Positions 1-5,488 of a stretch of DNA of 5,488 nucleotides are shown piece after piece. Source of the stretch: Candidatus Moraniibacteriota bacterium (GTDB lineage Bacteria; Patescibacteriota; Minisyncoccia; Moranbacterales; GCA-2747515); contig JALWAF010000189.1 of assembly GCA_027016355.1 (NCBI GenBank), positions 1-5,488 of the forward strand. The letters are read 5' to 3'. The notes under the pieces are model-generated. The model was not told where the DNA came from, made no database searches, and saw nothing but the letters and a program-made list of their open reading frames with translations. The translations under genes were made by a program, and so were the position numbers. Numbering within the stretch: the first letter of the stretch is position 1; each line of letters begins with the position of its first letter.

Positions 1-84
1 ATATTTTGGTGTCCATACTATGTGATACTTTAAATCATAAAAAGAATGTGATAATGTTCGTATAGTACGTCTTTGGTTGTTCAT
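1..84 (-). CDS. tnpA: IS200/IS605-family Y1 transposase TnpA, N-terminal fragment (cut by window edge)
   Basis: Reading the minus strand from an ATG at 84 gives 28 uninterrupted codons to the window edge. The peptide has a basic start (MNNQRRTIRTLSHS) followed by YDLKYHIVWTPKY. The LKYH-I/L-V-W/F-x-x-KYR pattern is the hallmark first beta strand of IS200/IS605 (Y1, HUH-type) transposases and the related REP-associated RAYT proteins. These enzymes cut and rejoin single-stranded DNA using a catalytic tyrosine and a HUH metal site, both of which lie beyond this window. A Shine-Dalgarno AGGA sits 8 bases upstream (93-96), which supports this start. DNA hairpins upstream fit the left end of such an element. 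The family call rests on a short but distinctive motif. Whether the gene is intact, or a RAYT rather than an IS transposase, cannot be seen here. Confidence 0.85.
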   Translation of the reverse strand, partial: MNNQRRTIRTLSHSFYDLKYHIVWTPKY

Positions 85-92
85 AGCGTATT

Positions 93-96
93 TCCT
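93..96 (-). promoter_or_regulatory. Shine-Dalgarno of tnpA, touching a hairpin
   Basis: On the minus strand AGGA is followed by 8 bases and then the tnpA ATG at 84. It is the only clear Shine-Dalgarno in the window; the host genes here start without one. Base 96 is the last pair of the 14-bp stem at 96-127, so the folded leader could limit ribosome access. In IS200 of enterobacteria a leader hairpin is known to repress tnpA translation; applying that here is inference. Confidence 0.6.
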
Positions 97-127
97 ACTA
101 AAGCCACCCTGCCGGGTGGCTTTAGTA
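96..127 (-). terminator. 14-bp perfect hairpin in the tnpA leader, possible bidirectional terminator
   Basis: Bases 96-109 (TACTAAAGCCACCC) pair without mismatch with 114-127 (GGGTGGCTTTAGTA) around the 4-base loop 110-113. The core is GC-rich and flanked by AAA/TTT on the two arms, so the structure looks like a terminator on either strand, although the T tract is only three bases long. Because it lies between the element's end and tnpA, it may stop outside transcripts from running into the transposase gene, as known for IS200. It could also be a TnpA-bound palindrome. The fold is certain; the role is inferred. Confidence 0.6.
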
Positions 128-149
128 TACGGCTATCGCCTTCAAACGT

Positions 150-171
150 ACACCCCAGCTATGCTGGGGGT
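150..171 (-). repeat. Imperfect hairpin with bulged T, candidate TnpA recognition site (left end)
   Basis: Seven pairs join 153-159 (CCCCAGC) to 163-169 (GCTGGGG) around the loop 160-162. Two more pairs, 151-170 and 150-171, form if base 152 is left out of the helix. On the minus strand, the strand on which tnpA is read, that extrahelical base is a T on the 3' arm and the loop is ATA. IS608 TnpA recognises hairpins with an unpaired T on the 3' side of the stem and a T in the loop, so the geometry matches what is known of the family. Strand, position and shape are seen; recognition by TnpA is inferred. A simple transcription terminator is less likely because there is no T run on the minus strand. 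Confidence 0.5.
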
Positions 172-184
172 TTATAGATTAACT

Positions 185-211
185 AAAGAACGGATTACAA
201 ATCCGTTCTTT
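185..211 (-). terminator. Intrinsic terminator hairpin of the surface-protein operon
   Basis: Bases 185-196 (AAAGAACGGATT) pair perfectly with 200-211 (AATCCGTTCTTT) around the 3-base loop ACA, giving a 12-bp stem. On the minus strand it begins 24 bases after the TAA of the Cys-rich gene and ends in TTCTTTAGTTAAT, a modest T-rich tail. Position and form suit the rho-independent terminator of the operon. Its near-perfect symmetry means it could work in both directions. It may alternatively belong to the IS end, since the element's exact border is not known. Confidence 0.6.
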
Positions 212-235
212 GCTACACCAAATTTTTTGTACTCT

Positions 236-2137
236 TTATGGTCTTGTTTCAATTATACGTCCACTTGTACAATCTGCATTTGAATTACATGTGCTTTTAC
301 ATTGTGAGCGTGAACCTGCTATTTTTGGTGCTTTGGCACATGTTCCGTTTGCTGTACATTGTGATTCTATACATGCTGTTTGTACTTTGAAATCTTTGTT
401 CACAATTGGTTCATCATCATCTTCTCCGTTACCATCGTCAAACCAGCAATCTGCACCAAATTCATTTTGTCCTTCTACGATTTCTTTTTCTAGTGATGAA
501 CCTGTACATACTATTTCCTCTGGATCATTGCCTTTTGTAGTGTTGTGAATCTTGCAACATAATTTATTTCCATTATCACCAGGACAATTGAGAGAAATCG
601 TTGTTTTCATATTATCTGAGATAATTACTGGACTTGTACGTTTAATTGGATCGTTTGCTAGACATGTTGAAGCATGACAATCCATAAGCTCTGGAGATGC
701 TGGCTTACTTAGTTGGTTACATTGCCAATACCATCTACCAGTCGGCAATAAATACGGAAATATACTAACAACGCTTGAATTTGCACATAAGTTAGGATCT
801 TTTGGAATTGTATTAGTATGTAACCCATTTTTAGTTCCGCACTCTGCTACATAACTAATCGTACAATTACTCGTACATTTTCGACCACTTCTCACACCAT
901 CTGAACCATCACATTCTTCTGCATCATTTTTTATGCCATCTCCACAATATGGACCATTAGCTACCGCATTAGTACACATATTACTACAATACTGACATGT
1001 TCCATTATATGGTGCTGTGCACGCCAAACCATTATTAACTCCTGCATCACATTGCTCAGTTCCATTTACAATACCGTCTCCACAATGAGGTCCTACAATA
1101 GTCTGCCACGTACATTGATTTAGTTTATTTGGTGACACACAATATTCGCACATTGAATCATATGATGCAACACAACTATCAACTGGCGTACTACCTGCTG
1201 TAGTATCACATTCTTCAGATGAAGTAATTTTTCCATCGCCACAATAACTGCATCTATCAGCAGCTCCTACGCTAACAGGCCACGATACAGTTTTTTCTGG
1301 TAATGCAAGTTTATTTGTACAATAATTTTTATTATCATCATTTGGTGATTCTACAGTCGGACAAAACATCCAATCCGGCTTCCTTTTATTAACCGAATTA
1401 GGATGGTCCCAATGTTCTGAAATCCAATCATCAGAGCCATCGTATTTCCATATTTTACCATTAACTTTTGTTCCTTTATAAGGTTTTGAATAATGTGCCC
1501 ATACCCACATACGTGTTGTAACACTTGGGAAATGTGCTGTAATAGTGGCATTACCATTACTCACAGCTTCACACTTCATACCTGCACAACTAACTACATC
1601 GGAATTACTTGAAGATAAATATACTTTACCAGATCCATAACCCGTTTTTCCGTCCCACGTAACTGGTTTTACAGCTGACCATGCTATTCTACCCCATCTA
1701 CCTCCACCACCCGAATCATTAAATCTTTGCCAATATGTTGCTTTTTCTTTTTCTTTTGTACGATCTTTATTGATAGATGTGACCCAAAGTCCATGCGGAG
1801 TATCCCACGATCCCCCTCCTGCCGTAAATGTAAATGTGGGTGAATATCCAAAAGCATTATTATCCCCTACACACATATCCAGACTGCCTGAAGTAAGTCC
1901 TGCTGTGTGTCCAATTGTTACAGTGCCATCACGAGAATACAATCTTTTAAATACTGCTCCATCAGTACCTCTGATATAAATACTATGTACATCAATATTT
2001 TTTGCAGTTGCTGAGGCAGTTTTTTCATTTGTCATAGCTTGAGTAGACCCTGCATATCCAACAAACAATATACAAAATACGATAATTTTTATTTGCTTCA
2101 AAAAGTTTAGATTATTCATATTATTATAATTATTCAT
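236..2137 (-). CDS. Secreted cysteine-rich protein with three CGDG-x5-E-x-CD repeats
   Basis: The 633-residue product has an Asn-rich start, a hydrophobic signal segment (about 16-30) and a plausible signal peptidase site after STQA (34), so it should be exported. Residues 50-290 are rich in Trp, Gly and aromatic residues, look beta-structured and match no family I recognise. Three repeats follow, at 299-311, 352-364 and 398-410, each CGDG, five residues, E, one residue, CD, with further Cys pairs between them. They resemble the DUF4215 / myxococcal cysteine-rich repeats of secreted proteins. The remainder (430-633) has many more Cys, a Glu/Asp stretch near 568-577 and a final CxxxCxxxxxDC cluster. 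The mature chain has close to 40 Cys, which suggests extensive disulfides outside the cell. It has no membrane anchor. It starts one base after the stop of the anchored 473-residue protein, so the two are probably coupled. Its specific function is unknown. A second ATG at 2119 is an equally good start. Confidence 0.85.
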   Translation of the reverse strand: MNNYNNMNNLNFLKQIKIIVFCILFVGYAGSTQAMTNEKTASATAKNIDVHSIYIRGTDGAVFKRLYSRDGTVTIGHTAGLTSGSLDMCVGDNNAFGYSPTFTFTAGGGSWDTPHGLWVTSINKDRTKEKEKATYWQRFNDSGGGGRWGRIAWSAVKPVTWDGKTGYGSGKVYLSSSNSDVVSCAGMKCEAVSNGNATITAHFPSVTTRMWVWAHYSKPYKGTKVNGKIWKYDGSDDWISEHWDHPNSVNKRKPDWMFCPTVESPNDDNKNYCTNKLALPEKTVSWPVSVGAADRCSYCGDGKITSSEECDTTAGSTPVDSCVASYDSMCEYCVSPNKLNQCTWQTIVGPHCGDGIVNGTEQCDAGVNNGLACTAPYNGTCQYCSNMCTNAVANGPYCGDGIKNDAEECDGSDGVRSGRKCTSNCTISYVAECGTKNGLHTNTIPKDPNLCANSSVVSIFPYLLPTGRWYWQCNQLSKPASPELMDCHASTCLANDPIKRTSPVIISDNMKTTISLNCPGDNGNKLCCKIHNTTKGNDPEEIVCTGSSLEKEIVEGQNEFGADCWFDDGNGEDDDEPIVNKDFKVQTACIESQCTANGTCAKAPKIAGSRSQCKSTCNSNADCTSGRIIETRP

Positions 2138-2138
2138 A

Positions 2139-3560
2139 TTATTTTTGTTTATATCGCTTTATGCCAAAAAATATTAATACCGAAACAAAAAGAAATGCTG
2201 ATAATCCAAATAGCACATATTTTGCATTATTTAAAAAACTTGCTTCGCTCCCTTTTTTATAAGAATCACAACCATCAAAATCCTCACAATTATAATTCAC
2301 TTCATATTCATCAATTAGTTTGTTTTTATTATTAAACATTTGTGCTTTCAAAGCTAGGTGATCGTATTTTTTTGCTGCAACAAAATCAGTTTTGTCCGCA
2401 GACATAGATGGTGGTATAGCCCCTTCATAATTTATATTTGCAATATCTTTTTTATCATCTAAATCCATTAATTTAACAACAACTTTTCCATTAGCACTAA
2501 TTCCCGTAGTATTATGAAAACAGGTAAACAATGTTACATCATCACCTTTATTAATTGGAAATTTTGTTATTGCAGGATAATTGAGTCTTGGCTTTTCTAC
2601 ATTATTAACAAAACGAACATTTGCAATTGACTTTTGATCACCTGACACGGCCGTTATCTTAACATAATAAACACTTTCATTAATATCAGTAATTGTATAT
2701 TTTAAATTAACACTATCATTAGACGGAATCGTTATTTGTTCTTTTGATGAATTAAGTAAATCTTTTTCATTTAAACTATCCCAATAATAAACATCATATG
2801 TAATGTCAACTTTTTTGTCTTCTTTAAATGTATTTATAATTGGTTGTTCAATTAATACGTTACTGTTATTTTCAACAATTGGCCAATTTCCTATGTGGAA
2901 ATATTTTTGATTATTCACTTTTGTTTTAGATCGATCAAAAGAAATAAATGCTTTTTGTTTTGTTATTACATTAAAACTTGCCGTTCCTGCAGTTATTTCA
3001 TTTGAAAATGGCAATCCTCCTAAATTAAATTTTTTACCTACTGAAAAGAAATAATCAAAAATATAATCAGATGAAGATGACGACTTTGGAATAGTCCAAT
3101 CAAATGATGCTGACTTTGATTCATTTGCTTTAAGAGAAATATCATCTATAGCAACAAATTCATCAACAATAAAATTACCTTCTTCTAAAGAATTTCCATT
3201 TTTTTGTGAAACTCTAACAAATACATTGCCATTTGTGATTGGTTGATTATTCTCATTTATAATTTTCCCAGACACATGTACCGTTTCTCCTGGTTTATAA
3301 TAATCTTTTTCTGTACCTAACGAAACTTGCACACTCTGAAACTTATAATAATCAAAACAATCAACGTCATTTATTTGTTTAGGCACTTCCCAGTCATTAC
3401 CTGACATAACCTCATCAAGAGCCTCTTGTGATAAAACATCTGTTTTTACAAAATTTGCATCATCTCCAACAGTTGGGTCAACTGCATCACCTACTCCTTG
3501 TGCATTACTCACAAAAGGCACAATACACAACATAATAATACCCAATATAAATTTTTTCAT
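2139..3560 (-). CDS. Surface protein with signal peptide, Ig/macroglobulin-like segments and C-terminal membrane anchor
   Basis: The 473-residue product begins MKKFILGIIMLCIVPFVSNA, a clean signal peptide with cleavage expected after A20. An acidic linker (about 21-65) follows. Residues 85-118 contain YKPGETVHVSGKI and then PITNGNVFVRV, the pattern of a macroglobulin MG2-like or Ig-like beta domain. Residues 120-420 continue as alternating beta-rich sequence, with a PRLNYPAITKFPINKGDDV segment that looks like the start of another sandwich domain. Only four Cys lie outside the signal peptide (68, 347, 425, 431). A hydrophobic helix at about 447-466 ends in KRYKQK, which should leave the body outside and a short basic tail inside. 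No catalytic motif is visible, so an adhesive, scaffold or binding role at the envelope is a guess. There is no Shine-Dalgarno; a possible promoter lies just upstream. The gene is followed after one base by the secreted Cys-rich protein. Confidence 0.85.
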   Translation of the reverse strand: MKKFILGIIMLCIVPFVSNAQGVGDAVDPTVGDDANFVKTDVLSQEALDEVMSGNDWEVPKQINDVDCFDYYKFQSVQVSLGTEKDYYKPGETVHVSGKIINENNQPITNGNVFVRVSQKNGNSLEEGNFIVDEFVAIDDISLKANESKSASFDWTIPKSSSSSDYIFDYFFSVGKKFNLGGLPFSNEITAGTASFNVITKQKAFISFDRSKTKVNNQKYFHIGNWPIVENNSNVLIEQPIINTFKEDKKVDITYDVYYWDSLNEKDLLNSSKEQITIPSNDSVNLKYTITDINESVYYVKITAVSGDQKSIANVRFVNNVEKPRLNYPAITKFPINKGDDVTLFTCFHNTTGISANGKVVVKLMDLDDKKDIANINYEGAIPPSMSADKTDFVAAKKYDHLALKAQMFNNKNKLIDEYEVNYNCEDFDGCDSYKKGSEASFLNNAKYVLFGLSAFLFVSVLIFFGIKRYKQK

Positions 3561-3584
3561 GTTTTTATTTTTAATATTTATCTT

Positions 3585-3598
3585 ATATACTAGTATAT
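3585..3598. promoter_or_regulatory. 14-bp perfect palindrome overlapping the putative -10
   Basis: ATATACTAGTATAT reads the same on both strands and covers the TATACT of the possible promoter. It could be an operator for a dimeric regulator. It is AT-rich and without a loop, so it is not a terminator. It is a single copy in this window, and chance occurrence cannot be excluded. Confidence 0.3.
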
Positions 3599-3619
3599 CT
3601 TATTTTTCTCCACTTTCAA
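3592..3619 (-). promoter_or_regulatory. Possible sigma70-type promoter for the two surface-protein genes
   Basis: On the minus strand TTGAAA (3619-3614) is followed by 16 bases and TATACT (3597-3592), both five of six matches to consensus. The -35 element lies inside the last codons of the phosphoesterase gene, and the -10 lies in the 39-base gap before the ATG at 3560. This would give a leader of about 25 bases. AT-rich DNA produces such matches by chance, so the evidence is moderate. If real, it separates expression of the surface pair from obg. Confidence 0.4.
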
Positions 3620-4634
3620 AATCTACTTTTTTTATTTGAGTTGTACCTGGTGGTATATAATACATTGTCACATCTGGCACACCATCAGTGATAGTAAGTT
3701 CATAATATGAATCTGGATAATCTTTACTCTTTTTTGTACCTGTAAGTGAATTAAAAGATGTCCATCGTGATTGCTCATGGCGACGTGCTTCCATATGACC
3801 ATTAAATAAACCTGCCACCCTATACTCTTCCATAATATTTTGTAACTCCTTTGCATTATTAATAGACTGTTTCATTTTATTAGACTGTTTTTCTTTATCA
3901 TAATCACCAGCTGAATTATCCAAAAATACTCCATGATGCAAAAAAATAAAAGTTTGTTTATCTGTTGCTAATTGTTTTTTAAGCCAATCTATTTGTTCTG
4001 GTGGTAAGTGACCTCGTATGTATTTACCTTCTTTTGGTGCTCGGGATACATTTTTTGCATTATAATTTGCATCCAAAATAATAAAACGATAATCACCAAC
4101 ATCAAACGACTGAGTAAGAGAATCCAACATCAAAACCTCCTTAAATTGTTCTTTTGTTACACTCCTGAGATCATGATTACCTATAGCCCAATAAATCGGC
4201 ACATTTGTTTTTTCTAATTCAGCCTTAACTAATTTAATTCCCATTATACCAACATTATCTGGATCATCTGTGCCTTCTATCACATCTCCCAGATGCACAA
4301 TAAAATCTGGTTTAAATTGTTTCATTTGTTCAACAAAATTAATAATAGGAGCTACTTGACTCTCACTTAAATATCTAACCGCTTCACTTCTTTCATCATC
4401 CTTATTAATTCGCTTTGGGTGTACATGTGTATCAGTGATAATTCCAATTTTTAAATCTTCTTCTGTATTAATTTTTTTATGCCAAATAGGAATAGCATCG
4501 TAAATTTCTTTTGCACGGATTAAATTTTGTTCTGTTTGTTTTTGAGCATTATTTTCAATGTTCCAAAAATATGCAAACCCCATACCAAAAACTATCAGTG
4601 CTACTATAACTATAAGTGTGATTACCTTTTTCAT
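3600..4634 (-). CDS. Membrane-anchored calcineurin-like metallophosphoesterase
   Basis: The product is 344 residues from the chosen ATG. A basic start (MKKV) and a hydrophobic segment (about 4-23) form an uncleaved signal anchor or signal peptide, so the enzyme domain (about 60-330) should lie outside the membrane. Two-metal phosphoesterase motifs appear in order: D68-x-H70 in TDTHVH, GDVIE (116-120) after VHL, GNHD (152-155), the LHHG histidines (233-234), and GHME (279-282). The usual last motif is GHxH; here the second His is Glu. The family hydrolyses phosphomono- or diesters using two divalent metals; the substrate here is unknown. In-frame ATGs at 4658 and 4646 would overlap obg by 23 or 11 bases. 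I prefer 4634 because it gives a normal signal start and the same TAATATG junction seen between the next two genes. There is no Shine-Dalgarno, so translation probably depends on ribosomes finishing obg. Confidence 0.9.
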   Translation of the reverse strand: MKKVITLIVIVALIVFGMGFAYFWNIENNAQKQTEQNLIRAKEIYDAIPIWHKKINTEEDLKIGIITDTHVHPKRINKDDERSEAVRYLSESQVAPIINFVEQMKQFKPDFIVHLGDVIEGTDDPDNVGIMGIKLVKAELEKTNVPIYWAIGNHDLRSVTKEQFKEVLMLDSLTQSFDVGDYRFIILDANYNAKNVSRAPKEGKYIRGHLPPEQIDWLKKQLATDKQTFIFLHHGVFLDNSAGDYDKEKQSNKMKQSINNAKELQNIMEEYRVAGLFNGHMEARRHEQSRWTSFNSLTGTKKSKDYPDSYYELTITDGVPDVTMYYIPPGTTQIKKVDFESGEK

Positions 4635-4635
4635 A

Positions 4636-5488
4636 TTATTTTTCATTTTCAATATCATTCAAAACTTTTTTCACACCACTCATCATCTCATCATCTAATA
4701 TTGATAGCATTATAACATGCGGATTTTCTTTTTTCAATTTTTTCACAATCTCAGCAACTTCTTTTTCACTTTTTTCATCAATTTTACTCACAACAATCCA
4801 CTCTGGCTTTTCCAACATCTCTGGATTAAATGCCTTCAATTCCTCACGAATTGCTCTATAATCTGCAACTGGATCAAGGCTAGTTGCCTCTACAAAATGA
4901 AAAAGAACACGGGTACGCTCGATATGTCGCAAAAATTTATGTCCCAACCCTTTACCATCAGCACATCCTTCAATTAGTCCAGGAATATCTGCAAGAATTA
5001 AATTATAATAAACTCCTAAATGTGGCTCTAACGTTGTAAAATGATAATTAGCAACTTTACTTGATGCATTTGTAAGTTCATTGAGTAAACTTGATTTTCC
5101 TACATTTGGTTTCCCTACAAATCCTACATCTGCAATCATTTTTAATTCTAGTCTCAACTCAATTTTGTCTCCAGCCTTGCCCTGATTGGCATGTTCTGGT
5201 GTTGTATTTCTACTTGATCGAAAGTGATGATTTCCAAATCCTCCATTACCTCCACGCGCAACAACAACTTCTTGACCAACATCAACAATCTCATATTCTT
5301 TTTTATTTGTGAGATCGTGTGCAACCGTTCCTACTGGCACTAAAATAACTGCATCTTCACCGTCCTTGCCTGAACGCATATTTTGTTCGCCTTCTTTTCC
5401 GGCACCTGCCTTGATATTTTTTTTATGCCTAAAAGGTCGCAACGCGCCCAAATCTGACACACCCTTCAAAATTATATTTCCACCTCTA
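4636..5488 (-). CDS. obg: GTPase Obg, 5' end missing at window edge
   Basis: Obg (CgtA) is an essential GTPase that acts in assembly of the large ribosomal subunit and in stress signalling. The frame is open to the window edge (RGGNIILKG at the very end), so the true start is outside and roughly the first 30-40 residues are absent; the TTG at 5469 is an internal Leu codon. The Gly-rich Obg fold is visible, including GGNGGFGNHHF and the following SSRNTTPEHANQG segment. The G domain has G1 GKPNVGKSS (5115-5089), G2 FTTLEPHLGV (5040-5011), G3 DIPGLIEG (4989-4966) and the Obg signature GLGHKFLRHIERT. G4 is SKID (4788-4777), where NKxD is the usual form. The protein ends soon after G5, so it lacks the C-terminal OCT domain of longer Obg proteins. 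Its TAA is followed after one base by the phosphoesterase ATG. Confidence 0.96.
   Translation of the reverse strand, partial: RGGNIILKGVSDLGALRPFRHKKNIKAGAGKEGEQNMRSGKDGEDAVILVPVGTVAHDLTNKKEYEIVDVGQEVVVARGGNGGFGNHHFRSSRNTTPEHANQGKAGDKIELRLELKMIADVGFVGKPNVGKSSLLNELTNASSKVANYHFTTLEPHLGVYYNLILADIPGLIEGCADGKGLGHKFLRHIERTRVLFHFVEATSLDPVADYRAIREELKAFNPEMLEKPEWIVVSKIDEKSEKEVAEIVKKLKKENPHVIMLSILDDEMMSGVKKVLNDIENEK

Larger units (their letters stand above)
1..184 (-). mobile_element. Left end of an IS200/IS605-type insertion sequence (partial)
   Basis: The stretch combines the start of tnpA (84-1) with two hairpins in its leader (96-127 and 150-171). This is the usual layout of an IS200/IS605 left end, with subterminal palindromes upstream of a co-directional transposase. 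These elements have no terminal inverted repeats and make no target duplication, so the exact border cannot be fixed by eye. I place it in the AT-rich linker 172-184, between the presumed recognition hairpin and the operon's own terminator hairpin, because family cleavage sites lie a short distance 5' of the recognition hairpin. The right end lies outside the window. The element points the same way as the host operon and sits just past its last gene. Confidence 0.65.

Noticed and set aside
59..69. Small inverted repeat CGTA-tag-TACG
   Set aside because: It has only four pairs and lies inside the tnpA coding sequence, so it is easily due to chance.
131..140. GGC-TATC-GCC mini-hairpin between the two leader hairpins
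   Set aside because: Three pairs are too few to claim a structure, although it lies within the IS end.
96..211. tRNA gene, attC site or CRISPR array in the hairpin cluster
   Set aside because: There is no cloverleaf with a T-arm or anticodon arm, the three stems have unrelated sequences, and there are no repeated units with spacers.
77..548. Two overlapping plus-strand reading frames (77-283 and 210-548)
   Set aside because: They run across the hairpin cluster and antisense to the 3' end of the Cys-rich gene, have no ribosome site or recognisable domain, and are shadows of minus-strand coding.
1120..1245. CGDG repeats as dockerin or EF-hand calcium loops
   Set aside because: The Cys at both ends of each repeat and the E-x-CD ending fit disulfide-rich repeats better, and the full DxDxDG-x5-D/E calcium loop is not present.
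4008..5312. Short plus-strand frames opposite the phosphoesterase and obg
   Set aside because: They lie entirely antisense to well-supported conserved genes, and their Phe/Leu-rich peptides are what the reverse of Lys/Glu-rich AT-rich codons gives.
236..5488. Use of UGA as an amino-acid codon, as in some CPR lineages
   Set aside because: All four host genes read through at full length under the standard code with no internal TGA, and all end in TAA.

Overview
The window comes from a low-GC bacterial genome with compact, co-directional genes. Nearly all coding is on the minus strand, so transcription runs from the right edge to the left. All four stop codons visible are TAA. Tight junctions such as TAATATG replace ordinary ribosome-binding sites, Obg is short and lacks a C-terminal extension, and two secreted or surface genes have no obvious named family. 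I take this as compatible with a Patescibacteria (CPR)-type organism, but that is an inference. No marker gene here proves it. UGA is not read as an amino acid in any of these genes.

Layout in transcription order: (1) 5488-4636, the GTPase Obg, missing its first few dozen residues at the window edge. (2) 4634-3600, a membrane-anchored calcineurin-like metallophosphoesterase that starts one base after the obg stop. (3) A possible sigma70-type promoter with an embedded 14-bp palindrome (3585-3619). (4) 3560-2139, a 473-residue protein with a signal peptide, beta-rich Ig/macroglobulin-like segments and a C-terminal membrane anchor. (5) 2137-236, a 633-residue secreted protein with very many cysteines and three CGDG-x5-E-x-CD repeats, starting one base after gene 4 stops. 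(6) A 12-bp hairpin (185-211) that probably terminates the operon. (7) The left end of an IS200/IS605-family element: two further hairpins (150-171 and 96-127), a ribosome-binding site and the first 28 codons of the Y1 transposase tnpA (84-1), cut off by the window edge.

Genes 4 and 5 look like a translationally coupled cell-surface pair: one anchored, one exported and disulfide-rich. The phosphoesterase is also predicted to face outward, so three consecutive products downstream of obg may act at the envelope. Their substrates cannot be told from the sequence.

The most informative hidden element is the transposon end. Its tnpA reading frame runs off the window and is easily missed. One of its hairpins shows the unpaired T on the 3' arm and the T-containing loop expected of the single-stranded DNA hairpins recognised by this transposase family. 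I found no CRISPR array, tRNA or rRNA, and no gene-free stretch over 300 bases.
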